NCBI RefSeq assembly: GCF_003268655.1
Contig: NZ_CP029642.1
Location: 3,038,001 to 3,102,000 of the forward strand
Direction: 5' to 3'
DNA from: Arthrobacter dokdonellae
GTDB lineage: Bacteria; Actinomycetota; Actinomycetes; Actinomycetales; Micrococcaceae
Length of the DNA stretch: 64,000 bases
The translations under genes and the position numbers were made by a program. Numbering within the stretch: the first letter of the stretch is position 1; each line of letters opens with the position of its first letter. Below are positions 16,709 through 25,657 of the stretch, piece by piece. Under the pieces are notes generated by a model, which saw only the letters and a list, made by a program, of their open reading frames with translations, had not been told where the DNA came from and made no database searches.

Positions 16709-18216
16709 ACCTTGCCGAACGCCTCGCCGCCGCGCACGGCAAACCTTCGGCGCCTCCCGCCGTGCCGCGGACGGCGCCTGCCCTGCCCGACGCCGGCGCG
16801 CAGCCGACTCCCGCGGACCGGGCACCTACAGCCGTGCCCGCATCCGACGCAACGACACGTGAGGCTGGCGTTCCGGCAGCCGCGCCCCGGACCCGGCTGG
16901 GCGGCACCGCCGTCCCCGAACAGCCCCACGATGCCCTGGCCAAGCTGAAGCAGCGCGCCGGCGAGGAACTGTTTGAACGGATGGGGGTGCGGCTTCTGGA
17001 CGCGTCCCTCACCGAGGAAGCGCTGTACGAACTGGTCCAGGAGGAACTGGTCCGGGTCGTGGAGGCGGAGGCGATCCTGCTCACCCGCGAGGAACGCAAA
17101 CGCCTCATCAAGGAAGTCACGGACGACGTGATCGGCTACGGGCCCCTCCAGCCGCTGCTCGATGACAATAACGTCACCGAGATCATGGTCAACGGACCCA
17201 ACATGATCTATGCCGAACATAAGGGCAAACTCACGCGTACGGGCGTGCGCTTCGCCTCGGAGGAGCATCTTCGCCGGGTCATCGAACGCATCGTCTCCAA
17301 GGTCGGGCGCCGCATCGACGAGTCCTCCCCCCTGGTGGATGCCCGCCTCGCGGACGGCTCCCGCGTCAACGCCGTCATCCCGCCCCTGGCGGTGCACGGG
17401 TCGTCGCTGACCATCCGGAAGTTTTCCACCGACCCGTTCCAGGTCCACGACCTGGTCCAGTTCGGCACCCTCTCCCCCGAAATGGCCGAGCTCCTCGACG
17501 CCTGCGTCAAGGGCCGCCTGAACATCATCGTCTCGGGCGGCACGGGAACCGGCAAGACGACCCTGCTGAACGTCCTCTCCTCCTTCATCCCCGCCGACGA
17601 ACGCATCGTCACCATCGAGGACGCGGTGGAACTCCAGCTCCAGCAGGACCACGTGGTGACCCTGGAAAGCCGGCCCTCCAACATCGAAGGCAAGGGCGAA
17701 ATCACCATCCGCGACCTGGTCCGCAACTCGCTGCGCATGCGCCCGGACCGCATCGTCGTCGGGGAGTGCCGCGGCGGGGAAAGCTTGGACATGCTCCAAG
17801 CCATGAACACCGGCCATGACGGCTCCCTCTCCACAGTCCACGCCAACTCCCCGCGCGATGCGATCTCCCGGCTCGAAACGCTGGTGCTGATGGCGGGAAT
17901 GGACCTTCCGCTGCGGGCCGTGCGTGAACAGATCGCCTCCGCCGTGGACGTGATCGTGCAGCTGACGCGCCTGCGTGACGGCACCCGGCGGGTCACCCAC
18001 GTCACCGAAGTCCAGGGCATGGAAGGGGAAATCGTCACCCTCCAGGACGCCTTCATCTTCGACTACAGCGCCGGGGTGGACAGCAACGGCCGGTTCCTGG
18101 GAAAACCCGTCCCCACCGGCGTCCGACCCCGCTTCACCGACAGATTCACCGAGCTCGGCATCGAACTCTCCCCCCAGGTCTTCGGCACGGCCCCCGCCGC
18201 CGGTGGTCGGCGGTGA
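16705..18216 (+). CDS. cpaF: CpaF/TadA-type pilus assembly ATPase
   Basis: 503-aa type II/IV secretion hexameric ATPase that powers pilus extension and retraction. An unstructured Pro/Ala-rich N-terminus (about 1-75) precedes the family's helical domain and the core: ATP-binding Walker A SGGTGTGKTTLLN (about 276-288), acidic RIVTIEDAVELQL (Asp box), Walker B MRPDRIVVGECRGGE, and His box DGSLSTVHANSP. GTG 16705 overlaps the stop of cpaE (GTGA) and starts MNLAERLAAAHG; the frame continues open upstream only because of GC-rich composition. Confidence 0.93.
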   Translation: MNLAERLAAAHGKPSAPPAVPRTAPALPDAGAQPTPADRAPTAVPASDATTREAGVPAAAPRTRLGGTAVPEQPHDALAKLKQRAGEELFERMGVRLLDASLTEEALYELVQEELVRVVEAEAILLTREERKRLIKEVTDDVIGYGPLQPLLDDNNVTEIMVNGPNMIYAEHKGKLTRTGVRFASEEHLRRVIERIVSKVGRRIDESSPLVDARLADGSRVNAVIPPLAVHGSSLTIRKFSTDPFQVHDLVQFGTLSPEMAELLDACVKGRLNIIVSGGTGTGKTTLLNVLSSFIPADERIVTIEDAVELQLQQDHVVTLESRPSNIEGKGEITIRDLVRNSLRMRPDRIVVGECRGGESLDMLQAMNTGHDGSLSTVHANSPRDAISRLETLVLMAGMDLPLRAVREQIASAVDVIVQLTRLRDGTRRVTHVTEVQGMEGEIVTLQDAFIFDYSAGVDSNGRFLGKPVPTGVRPRFTDRFTELGIELSPQVFGTAPAAGGRR

Positions 18217-19178
18217 ACGGACCGGCCGGCGGCGCCACAGCGGCCGCGCCCGCACTGCTGGTCTTGGGCCTGCTGCTGTGCTGCGCCGCCCTCGCCGCCG
18301 GGTACTTCGCCGTCTTGCCCCCCCGGCCCAAGGTCTCCGTCAAACGTGTCGTCCCCGCCGCCGGGCAACAGTCCCGGCTGGCGCAGCTGACCGCCGCGGC
18401 GACCCGGATCATCGAAAAGCTGCTCCACCAGCTCCGGGGGGCGCCAGCCCTGGCCACCGCACTGGAAGCCGCCGGGCTCAGGATGAATCCGGCCGAATAC
18501 ATCATCATCGTCGCCTCGCCCACCCTGATCGTGGCCGGCTTCCTCCTCACGGCCGCCGGACCGCTGGCCGCTGTCTGCACCCTCCTGGCCGGCGGTTTCG
18601 CCGGAAGGTTCCTCCTGGGCCATCTGGCAGGGCGCCGCCGGGCCGCCTTCAGCGCCCAGCTCGATGATTCCCTCCAGCTCATGGCCAGCGGGCTGCGCGC
18701 CGGCCACAGCCTGGTGCGCGCCGTGGACGCGCTCTCCACCGAAGCCGAAGCGCCGACGTCGGAGGAATTCGCGCGCATCATCAATGAGACCCGCCTCGGC
18801 CGCGACGTCGGCCAGGCACTGGAAGCGGCGGCCGAACGCATGCAAAGCGAAGACTTCGTCTGGGTGGCCCAGGCCATCGCCATCCACCGGGAAGTGGGCG
18901 GGAACCTCGCCGAGGTCCTCGACCAGGTCGGCCAGACAATCCGCGAACGCAACCAGATCCGACGCCAAATCCAAACCCTCAGCGCCGAGGGACGCATCTC
19001 CGCCCTGGTCCTGATGGTCCTGCCCTTCGGGCTCGGCGGCATCCTGGCCCTCATCACCCCCGGCTACCTCGCCCGCTTCTTCGAAGGACCCATCGGCTAC
19101 GCCATGATGGCCGCCGCCGCCGTGTTCCTGATCGTCGGCGGGCTCTGGCTGCGCAAAGTCATCGCCTTCAAGTTCTGA
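18213..19178 (+). CDS. tadB: TadB-type inner-membrane platform protein
   Basis: 321-aa polytopic protein with a type II secretion F domain (about residues 150-275: LQLMASGLRAGHSLVRAVDAL, then INETRLGRDVGQALEAAAERM and VAQAIAIHREVGGNLAEVLDQV). Two hydrophobic segments lie at the N-terminus and near residue 110, and two at the C-terminus (SALVLMVLPFGLGGILALI and YAMMAAAAVFLIVGGLWL). It makes the membrane platform that couples CpaF to pilin insertion, with TadC as partner. GTG start overlaps cpaF by 4 nt. Confidence 0.92.
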   Translation: MNGPAGGATAAAPALLVLGLLLCCAALAAGYFAVLPPRPKVSVKRVVPAAGQQSRLAQLTAAATRIIEKLLHQLRGAPALATALEAAGLRMNPAEYIIIVASPTLIVAGFLLTAAGPLAAVCTLLAGGFAGRFLLGHLAGRRRAAFSAQLDDSLQLMASGLRAGHSLVRAVDALSTEAEAPTSEEFARIINETRLGRDVGQALEAAAERMQSEDFVWVAQAIAIHREVGGNLAEVLDQVGQTIRERNQIRRQIQTLSAEGRISALVLMVLPFGLGGILALITPGYLARFFEGPIGYAMMAAAAVFLIVGGLWLRKVIAFKF

Positions 19179-19193
19179 CCGGAGAAACCGCAC

Positions 19194-20078
19194 ATGCCCC
19201 TGACAATCGTCCTGGCCGTTGCCGCCACCGCACTGGCACTGCCCGTGCTCGGCTGGTCCCTGCTCTCCCCCAGGCTCTACCGGGACCGGGCTGCCCAACG
19301 CAACCTCTCCCGCGGCATCCTCGAGGCCACGGCAGCACCGGAACCAGAACACGGGCAGCGCTTCGCGGACCTGGCCCGGCGGTTCACGCCCGCCCGCTTC
19401 GTGGCACGCCTGGACCGCCTGCTCGTACGGGCCGGCCGGCCGGCCGGCTGGCCCATGAAAAAGGTGCTCTCCGCCAAGGTGCTGCTCGCCGTCACCGCCG
19501 CCGCCCTGGGTAGCCTGTTCGCGGCCGGCTCGTCCGGTGCGGGCCGGCCCCTGCTGGCCCTCTTTGTCACGGCCATCTGCTACTTCGTCCCCGACCTTCT
19601 GCTCTACAGCAAGGGAACCGAACGCCAGGAGGCGATCGCCCGGGCCCTGCCGGACACCCTGGACCAGATGACCATCGCCGTTGAAGCCGGGCTCGGCTTC
19701 GAAGCCGCCATGGCCCGGGCAGCCTACAACGGCAAAGGCCCCTTGGCTGAAGAACTCGTGCGCACCCTGCAAGACATGCAGGTAGGCCGCTCCCGCCGGC
19801 AGTCCTACACCGATCTCGCCGCCCGGACCACGGTCACGGACCTGCGCCGCTTTGTCCGCTCCATCGTCCAAGCCGACATGTACGGCATATCCATCTCCGG
19901 CGTCCTGCGCACCCAGGCGGCCGAAATGCGGCTCAAACGCAGCCAGAGAGCAGAAGAAAAAGCCATGCAAATACCCGTCAAAGTACTCTTCCCCCTCATG
20001 TTCTGCATCCTGCCAGTGCTCTTCATCGTCATGCTCGGACCCGCCGCCCTCGGCGTCATCGACACCTTCAACAAATGA
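19194..20078 (+). CDS. tadC: TadC-type inner-membrane platform protein
   Basis: 294-aa membrane protein, paralogous to TadB. It has a T2SF domain at about residues 155-280 (ALPDTLDQMTIAVEAGLGFEAAMARAA, then LVRTLQDMQVGRSRRQSYTDLAART). Membrane segments are near residues 1-22, 95-140 and at the C-terminus (VLFPLMFCILPVLFIVMLGPAALG). The motif RSQRAEEKAMQIPVKVLFPL before the last helix is typical of TadC. ACCGGAGAAACC is the ribosome binding site. The stop overlaps the peptidase gene. Confidence 0.92.
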   Translation: MPLTIVLAVAATALALPVLGWSLLSPRLYRDRAAQRNLSRGILEATAAPEPEHGQRFADLARRFTPARFVARLDRLLVRAGRPAGWPMKKVLSAKVLLAVTAAALGSLFAAGSSGAGRPLLALFVTAICYFVPDLLLYSKGTERQEAIARALPDTLDQMTIAVEAGLGFEAAMARAAYNGKGPLAEELVRTLQDMQVGRSRRQSYTDLAARTTVTDLRRFVRSIVQADMYGISISGVLRTQAAEMRLKRSQRAEEKAMQIPVKVLFPLMFCILPVLFIVMLGPAALGVIDTFNK

Positions 20079-20761
20079 GCGGAATAGACATCGACTGGGC
20101 CCCGGCACCGCTGTGGCTGATCATGTGCGCCGCTGTCGTCGGGCTCGCCGCAGGCGCCTACGTCCGATCCGTCGTCGCCACCTTCAGCCATACGAACCGG
20201 CAGGGACAACCGTGCCCACGGCCAACGCGGAAGCTCACGTTGGCACTGGTTGAACTGGCCACCGCCGCCCTGTTCGTCCTGACCGTCTGGCGGTTCGGAG
20301 CGAACCCGCAACTGCCCGCCTACCTGTTTTTCGCCGCCGCCGGCACCGCCCTGGCCGCCATCGACCTCCGGCACCGCCTGCTCCCCAACAACATCGTGCT
20401 GCCTGGCCTCGCCATCACCGCCATCCTGCTCACCGGCGCGGCAGCAGCCGGAACAACACCCGGGACCTCACTGCTCAGGGCCGTCCTCGGGGCGGCGCTG
20501 CTTTTCACGCTCTACCTGGTCCTGGCCCTGATCAGTCCCCGGGGACTGGGCATGGGAGACGTCAAGCTCGCCGCCATGGTCGGTCTGGTCTTGGCCTTCC
20601 AAAGTTGGCAGGCACTGTTCACCGGCACCTTCCTCGGCTTCCTCATCGGAGCGGCCGTGTCCCTCGTGATCCTCACCATCCGGCGCGGAGGGCTGAAAAG
20701 TCACATACCCTTCGGACCCGCCATCCTGGCCGGCGCGATGACCGCGCTCTTGCTCTCCTAA
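20075..20761 (+). CDS. A24-family prepilin peptidase (TadV/CpaA type)
   Basis: 228-aa integral membrane aspartyl protease that cleaves the leader of Flp and pseudopilins. The two catalytic Asp are visible: in AAIDLRHRLLPN (about residue 92) and in GMGDVKLAAMVG (about residue 152). Seven to eight hydrophobic helices fill the rest. There is no N-terminal methyltransferase domain, so it is a leader peptidase only, as usual for TadV. It is the last gene of the operon; no terminator was recognised. Confidence 0.9.
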   Translation: MSGIDIDWAPAPLWLIMCAAVVGLAAGAYVRSVVATFSHTNRQGQPCPRPTRKLTLALVELATAALFVLTVWRFGANPQLPAYLFFAAAGTALAAIDLRHRLLPNNIVLPGLAITAILLTGAAAAGTTPGTSLLRAVLGAALLFTLYLVLALISPRGLGMGDVKLAAMVGLVLAFQSWQALFTGTFLGFLIGAAVSLVILTIRRGGLKSHIPFGPAILAGAMTALLLS

Positions 20762-20914
20762 ACCGACCGCACGAGGCAGTGGGCCGGATGGCACGCCTTC
20801 TTGGGCACTGCGACAGTCATACGGATACCTGGCCAGCCCCCACCGCTGCACGGGCCTCTCGATGGGTATGGCTCCTGTGTGTCTGGACCAGACAACCTTG
20901 TGATGTTCGGCTTT

Positions 20915-21619
20915 TTAAAGTTGGGGTGCGCACAGGCCTTGACCGAGCAGCGCCAGCCCCGTCAGGTCACCGGGACCATAGTCCGTCTGAGTCAGCGCCG
21001 TCTCCGGGTACATCAGCTGCCTGTGGTCGGTGACATGAGCTAAGCCGACGAGGTGGCCGAGTTCGTGTTCAACAATGGCCCTGACCATGAGCGTCCCCTT
21101 GGGACCGCCGAGCATCGTGCTGAGCCGGGGCGCGTCCAGCCGGACCTGTCCGGAGACGTAAACAGTGGGACTGCCCGCGATCCCGACCGCTTATCTGCCA
21201 GCCTCCCCCACTACACCGGCGGAAAAATCGGGATTCTCCGTAGGTGACTCCCAGGCAATGAGCACCGGAGCAGTCACGACCGCGGGGAGCCTAAGGGCTT
21301 CGAAGCGGACTCATGCCCCGGTGTTGGCCTTCCAGGATGCCGATCACCGATGTGGAGAGCGTTGAGGGAGGATGGGAGCGGTGATGATCGCTTGCGCATC
21401 CACGTAACCGACCACCAATACAAGGGCCGTTATCGATGCTGTTCTGCCGAGTCGTCGTCCTCTTAACGGGCGTGCTCTCTTTGACTTTTTGCGTCCATAG
21501 GTTGGAGCAGCTCTCCATTGCGTAGGCGCAGGACTGGCACCCATCCGTTCATCAATAACCCACTGCGGCACTCGACCGCTGGGAGACTTCGGGAGGCGAG
21601 GATCCGCACCCTCCGGCAA
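20915..21619 (-). pseudogene. Decayed matrixin-type zinc metalloprotease
   Basis: The 3' part still encodes the catalytic core of a secreted metzincin: HELGHLVGLAH (HExxHxxGxxH zinc site) and the Met-turn QLMYPE, preceded by VLIAWESPTENPDFSAGVVGEAG and VYVSGQVRLDAP. A TAA (21191-21193, minus frame) and a TGA near 21311 interrupt it. Further upstream (21344-21619), in a different frame, is an N-terminus with a positively charged stretch and a membrane helix (ASITALVLVVGYVDAQ), as in actinobacterial matrixin proteins with a membrane anchor. The section that should join helix and catalytic domain is missing. Deletion, frameshift and stops show the gene is dead. Confidence 0.72.
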
Positions 21620-22282
21620 TCATGGCGTGCCCAATCCTTCCCCCGATGATCCTCGCCCCGGCGTTCTTCTCCAACAGGAATGCCGGGGTCACGTCGTGCT
21701 TTGTCATGCGCATCAAAGGCGGCCTGGTCACGAACAATCGATCCCGTGCGCACTCAAGCCTATGGTGACTATAGGGCATGGAATAGCGTCCCGAAAGCGC
21801 TCGACGCTTCCGGGTGACCCCGGCGTTCCTTCCACACGGAGCGCCGCGGTCCTACAACCCCAACAAAAATCACCAAAATCCATGTTTCGCAGCGGCAATT
21901 GGCGGCTTGGCCGACAGGCCTGAAACCACGTCCCGAACAACGCAGTGCGTTGACTTACCACGGACCGCTTTTGACAACCAGTAAAACTCCGTCCCGGGCC
22001 CGAACGACGCGAGACCGTGGCGGCCAACTTTTGGCCCTCCGATCGCCGTACTCATGGCACTGAATAGCGTCGACGAGTCAGGATTTCGTTCGCTGGACAG
22101 CAATCACACCGGCGTGACGACATCCGATTTTCAGCTCACGTAATTCGGCACTGATGGCTTGATCGAGGTGGCCAACTTGACCAACGATATGCCCCGTGAC
22201 CGTTGGCTTTGTATGCGGCTTTTGCGCAACTTCGTTTGGCGGGTCCGAGATTGCCAAACAAGGATGCCGGCTTAGATCCGTA
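21620..22282. other. Gap containing repeat copy B
   Basis: Apart from repeat copy B (21853-22045), nothing recognisable was found in this 660-bp stretch before the arsenic island. Short frames on both strands lack family features. Confidence 0.5.
21853..22045. repeat. Dispersed repeat, copy B
   Basis: This is the shorter, direct-orientation relative of 1969-2280. The best conserved block is CGAACAACGCAGTGCGTTGA, and the right end reads AACGACGCGAGACCGTGG then CCAACTTTTGGCCCTCC, matching CAACTATTGGCCCTTCC in copy A. Two copies about 20 kb apart, both noncoding, point to a mobile or selfish sequence that has decayed. It lies beside the arsenic island, where it may mark an old boundary. Confidence 0.6.
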
Positions 22283-22780
22283 TTAGAGCCGCTGTTCCAC
22301 CAATATGGTGTCCCGCCAGGTCCCGGCGTGAGGGCCGTGGTTCATGAGGGCAATGCGTTCGCGGTGCCCGATCCGCCGGAAGCCTGCTTTCTCATGCAGG
22401 GCAAGGCTGGGTAGGTTCTCGGGAAAGATGGATGACTGAAGGCTCCAGTAGCCGAGCTCCCGAGCCCGATCGGCCAGGCTGCGGAGCAGGTTTAGGCCGA
22501 TCCCGCGGCCTGCGGATGAAGAGTCGACATAGACGGAATGCTCGATAACACCGCGGTAGACCTCTCGGATGGACGTGGCCGTGGCGGCGGTCCACCCCTG
22601 GATGTTCCCACTGATATCGGTGGCGACGAGGCTTAGACCTGGGATCCGGGTTGCGAAGAACTCGCTCTCTGGCGGGGTTGCGTCCGCGAATGTGGCGTTG
22701 CCGCCAAGGATGCCGGCGGCATAGATTCGCTCAACTGCAGGCCAGTCGGAGGAGACCATCCCCCTAATTTCGGCGCTCAC
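22283..22780 (-). CDS. GNAT acetyltransferase, ArsN1/phosphinothricin acetyltransferase type
   Basis: 165-aa N-acetyltransferase of the PAT/Bar family. The N-terminus (IRGMVSSDWPAVERIYAAGILGGNATF) is the family pattern, the acetyl-CoA loop is SSAGRGIGLNLL (R/QxxGxG/A), and ALHEKAGFRRIGHRE closes the fold. ArsN1 members in ars operons acetylate the amino group of the arsenic antibiotic arsinothricin; others act on phosphinothricin. Its 3'-coupled position behind arsR (4-nt overlap) strongly favours the arsenic role. Substrate not proven. Confidence 0.82.
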   Translation of the reverse strand: MSAEIRGMVSSDWPAVERIYAAGILGGNATFADATPPESEFFATRIPGLSLVATDISGNIQGWTAATATSIREVYRGVIEHSVYVDSSSAGRGIGLNLLRSLADRARELGYWSLQSSIFPENLPSLALHEKAGFRRIGHRERIALMNHGPHAGTWRDTILVEQRL

Positions 22781-23127
22781 AGGCCCAGGATGAGCGCGGA
22801 CGCGGCTTCCAGGGCGCCCGGGACCAGGGAGTAGTACGCCCAGGTTCCGCGCTTCTCCCGCTCCAGGAGCCCGGCGTCGACAAGGATTTTCAGGTGGTGG
22901 GAGACGGTGGGCTGGCCCAGGTCCAAGGGTTCGGTGAGGTCGCAGACGCAGGCCTCCCCGCCGTCGCCGGCTTTGACAATGGAGAGCAGGCGCAGCCGGT
23001 TCGGGTCCGAGAGGGCCTTGAGGATCCGGGCGGATTCCTGCGCATTAGTTGCGGTCAGCACGGGGTGTCCGCTGGGTTCGCAGCAGGACGGATCGGCGCT
23101 TGTCTCGACGGCTAATGCAGTGGTCAT
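22777..23127 (-). CDS. arsR: ArsR-family arsenite-responsive repressor
   Basis: 116-aa winged-helix repressor. With ATG 23127 as the start the protein has Cys15-Cys16 near the N-terminus and Cys60/Cys62 in EACVCDL on the DNA-binding side. A Cys15-Cys16 pair with a distal Cys is the As(III) site known from Corynebacterium glutamicum ArsR, and the match of numbering supports this start over a TTG 27 nt upstream. Recognition helix: GQPTVSHHLKILVDAG. It overlaps the acetyltransferase gene by 4 nt and is divergent from acr3; two palindromes between them are its likely operators. Confidence 0.93.
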   Translation of the reverse strand: MTTALAVETSADPSCCEPSGHPVLTATNAQESARILKALSDPNRLRLLSIVKAGDGGEACVCDLTEPLDLGQPTVSHHLKILVDAGLLEREKRGTWAYYSLVPGALEAASALILGL

Positions 23128-23146
23128 GTACCCATTATGCCCATAG

Positions 23147-23199
23147 ATTGACAATTGTCGATATGGCGGTCAATACTTCCTGTATCGACACCCGTCAAT
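23147..23199. promoter_or_regulatory. Two ArsR-type operators in the divergent ars promoter region
   Basis: Site 1 is ATTGACAATTGTCGAT (23147-23162), a palindrome with one mismatched pair. Site 2 is ATCGACACCCGTCAAT (23184-23199), with half-sites ATCGAC and GTCAAT around 4 nt. Their centres are 37 bp apart, and they lie between the start of arsR (23127, minus) and that of acr3 (23226, plus). The layout suggests that one repressor controls both directions. The promoter boxes themselves overlap the sites. Confidence 0.72.
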
Positions 23200-23225
23200 C
23201 TTTCGCTGTACCGGCAAGGAGCCTT

Positions 23226-24305
23226 GTGAGTACCCAGACCACCACCCCTTCCGCCCCCGGGGAGGCCGCCGTTGTCGGCAAGCTCTCCACCTTGGACCGG
23301 TTCCTGCCGGTGTGGATCATCGCCGCCATGGCCCTGGGCCTGCTGCTGGGCAGGTTCATCACCGGCCTGAACGCGGCTCTGGATGCGGTGAAGGTCGGCT
23401 CCGTGTCGCTGCCGATCGCCGTTGGCCTGTTGGTGATGATGTATCCGGTGTTGGCGAAGGTCCGCTATAACGAGACCGGCAAAGTCTTGGCCGACCGTAA
23501 CCTGCTCGTCACCTCAATGGTCATCAATTGGGTGGCGGCGCCCGCCTTCATGTTCGCCTTGGCCTGGATCTTCATCCCGGATTTGCCCGAGTACCGCACC
23601 GGACTGATCATTGTGGGTCTGGCCCGATGCATCGCCATGGTCATGATCTGGAACGAACTGGCCTGTGGCGACCGGGAAGCTGCCGCTGTATTGGTCTTCA
23701 TCAACTCCGTCTTCCAGGTCGTCGCCTTCGGCGCCCTGGGCTGGTTCTACCTGCAAGTCCTGCCCACCTGGCTGCGACTGCCCACCACCAGTGCCGACTT
23801 CTCCTTCTGGGCCATCACCGCCTCCGTCCTCGTCTTCCTCGGCATCCCGCTACTGGCCGGATTCCTTACCCGCACCATCGGCGAAAAAGCCAAGGGCCGT
23901 GACTGGTACGAGGGCAGGCTCCTGCCCAAGCTGGGCCCGTGGGCACTCTACGGACTGCTGTTCACGATCACTTTGCTCTTTGCCCTGCAGGGAAACTCCA
24001 TCACCTCCCGCCCGCTGGATGTCGTCCGGATCGCACTGCCCCTGCTGGTCTACTTCATCGTCGTCTTCGGCGCCGGCATGGTCATCGGCCGCGCCCTGAA
24101 CCTCGGCTATGCCAAGACCACCACCCTGGCGTTCACCGCCTCGGGAAACAACTTCGAACTCGCGATTGCCGTCGCCATTGGTACCTTCGGTGTCACCAGC
24201 GGCCAGGCGCTGGCCGGCGTCGTCGGCCCCCTGATCGAGGTGCCCGCCCTGGTCGCCCTGGTCTACGCCGCCCTGTGGGCGCGCAAACGATTCTTCACCA
24301 ACTAA
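23226..24305 (+). CDS. acr3: ACR3-family arsenite efflux permease
   Basis: 359-aa membrane transporter that extrudes As(III) using the proton motive force. About ten helices are visible. Family landmarks: GLARCIAMVMIWNELACGDREAAAVLV with the conserved Cys of helix 4, and TASGNNFELAIAVA with the essential Glu of helix 9. GTG 23226 follows AAGGAG at ideal spacing; an upstream frame to 23049 overlaps arsR and the operators and is rejected. It is the first gene of the plus-strand ars unit and is followed by arsC after 52 bp. Confidence 0.94.
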   Translation: MSTQTTTPSAPGEAAVVGKLSTLDRFLPVWIIAAMALGLLLGRFITGLNAALDAVKVGSVSLPIAVGLLVMMYPVLAKVRYNETGKVLADRNLLVTSMVINWVAAPAFMFALAWIFIPDLPEYRTGLIIVGLARCIAMVMIWNELACGDREAAAVLVFINSVFQVVAFGALGWFYLQVLPTWLRLPTTSADFSFWAITASVLVFLGIPLLAGFLTRTIGEKAKGRDWYEGRLLPKLGPWALYGLLFTITLLFALQGNSITSRPLDVVRIALPLLVYFIVVFGAGMVIGRALNLGYAKTTTLAFTASGNNFELAIAVAIGTFGVTSGQALAGVVGPLIEVPALVALVYAALWARKRFFTN

Positions 24306-24357
24306 CCACTGCGACCATGGCCCAACATCCCATTACTTTCTTTGAGGACCCGGATCC

Positions 24358-24780
24358 ATGAGCACCACCGAAACCGCCAGCAAGCCCACCGTCCTGTTCG
24401 TCTGCGTGCACAACGCCGGCCGGTCCCAGATGGCCGCCGCCTACCTCACCACCCTCTCCAACGGTGCGATCGAGGTCCGCTCGGCCGGTTCCTCACCGGC
24501 TGAGTCGGTCAACCCGGCCGCAGTGACGGCGATGGCTGAGGAGGGCATTGACATGTCCGCAGAGATCCCCAAAGTATTGACCACGGACGCGGTGCGGGAG
24601 TCCGACGTCGTGATCACGATGGGATGCGGGGACACCTGCCCGATCTTCCCCGGCAAGCGCTACGAGGACTGGGAACTCGAAGACCCGGCCGGGCAGGGCG
24701 TGGACGCCGTCCGCCCCATCCGCGACGACATCAAGGCCCGCGTCCAAGGCCTCATCGCCGAAGTCCTCCCCACCAGCTAG
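24358..24780 (+). CDS. arsC: Arsenate reductase, low-molecular-weight phosphatase type
   Basis: 140-aa enzyme that reduces As(V) to As(III) for export by Acr3. The phosphatase loop is Cys16-VHNAGRS (CX5R) near the N-terminus; further Cys at MGCGDTCPIF (about 86-91) are those used in the reduction cycle, and YEDWELEDPAG is the family's Asp/Pro loop. Actinobacterial members of this group use mycothiol/mycoredoxin or thioredoxin as electron source. It starts with ATG right after GAGGACCCGGATCC; the broken trxB follows after 14 bp. Confidence 0.93.
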   Translation: MSTTETASKPTVLFVCVHNAGRSQMAAAYLTTLSNGAIEVRSAGSSPAESVNPAAVTAMAEEGIDMSAEIPKVLTTDAVRESDVVITMGCGDTCPIFPGKRYEDWELEDPAGQGVDAVRPIRDDIKARVQGLIAEVLPTS

Positions 24781-24794
24781 CAAAGGCTCCAGTC

Positions 24795-25630
24795 ATGACT
24801 GAACAACTGATCATCATTGGTTCCGTCCCCGCCGGATACACAGCCGCGATCTACGCCGCCCGTGCCGGGCTGGCCCCGCTGGTCATCGCCCGCGCCGTCA
24901 CCTCCACCACCCTCACCGGACACCTCAAGTCCGCGGTGACCGGGGCCGGGCAACGGTTCGAAGCCCCGGCGATCATCCTCGCCACCGGATCCGCCTACAA
25001 GGAACTGGGCCTGGAGGAGGAGAAGAAGTTCTCCGGCCACGGCGTCTCCTGGTGCGCGACCTGCGACGGCTCCTTCTTCCGCGACCAGGACCTCGTCGTC
25101 GTCGGCCGCGGGGACTCCGCCATGGAAGAAGCGACGTTCCTGACCCGCTTCGCGGAAACGGTGACGGTGATTGTGCGCCGCGGGGAACTGCGGGCCTCCA
25201 AAAACATGGCCCAGCGGGCCAAGGACAATCCCGAGATCCGCATCATGTACAACACCGCCATCACCGCCATCCACGGGCACAGCAAATTCACCGGCGTGAG
25301 CGTGGAAGACACCGCCACCGGGGATACCCGGGAACTGGCAGAGACGGGCATCTTCATCGCCATTGGCCACCTGCCACGCACCGAGCTGGTAGTTGGTCAG
25401 GTCGAGCTGGACGACGAGGGCTACATCCGGGTCGATGCCCCGACCACCGTCACCAACCTTTCCGGCGTCTTCGCCTGCGGCGATGCCGTGGACCACCGCT
25501 ACCGCCAAGAGCCATCACGCCCGCCGGGACCGGCTGTGCCGCGGCCCTGGACGCCGAACGGTAACTCGCCGCGTTGGAGGATGCCGACAGCATCGCCACC
25601 GCCCTGATGGAAGCACGAACCCACGCCTAA
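24795..25630 (+). pseudogene. Decayed thioredoxin reductase (trxB type) in the ars operon
   Basis: Most of a thioredoxin reductase is present: FAD site, WCATCDG redox Cys pair, GRGDSAMEEATFLTRFAETV NADPH region, and FACGDAVDHRYRQ. Four lesions show that it is dead or impaired. (1) The first FAD Gly motif reads GSVPAGYTAA, where GSGPAGYTAA is expected. (2) After about residue 40 a block of roughly 75 residues is missing and replaced by a short odd linker. (3) At about 25508 the frame shifts, so AITPAGTGCAAALDAER continues in another frame. (4) That frame has a TAA at 25562-25564, before LAALEDADSIATALMEARTHA. Such reductases feed ArsC in other actinobacterial ars operons. Confidence 0.85.
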
Positions 25631-25657
25631 AAGACTCAGCGGAGGGAGGTGAACATT

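Noticed and set aside
14813..16825. Another long minus-strand frame (670 codons) opposite cpaB-cpaE
   Set aside because: Same codon-bias artefact; no domain or start site.
16348..20108. Long minus-strand frames opposite cpaF, tadB and tadC
   Set aside because: Shadow frames of the plus-strand Tad genes, with Asp/Gly/His-rich low-complexity products.
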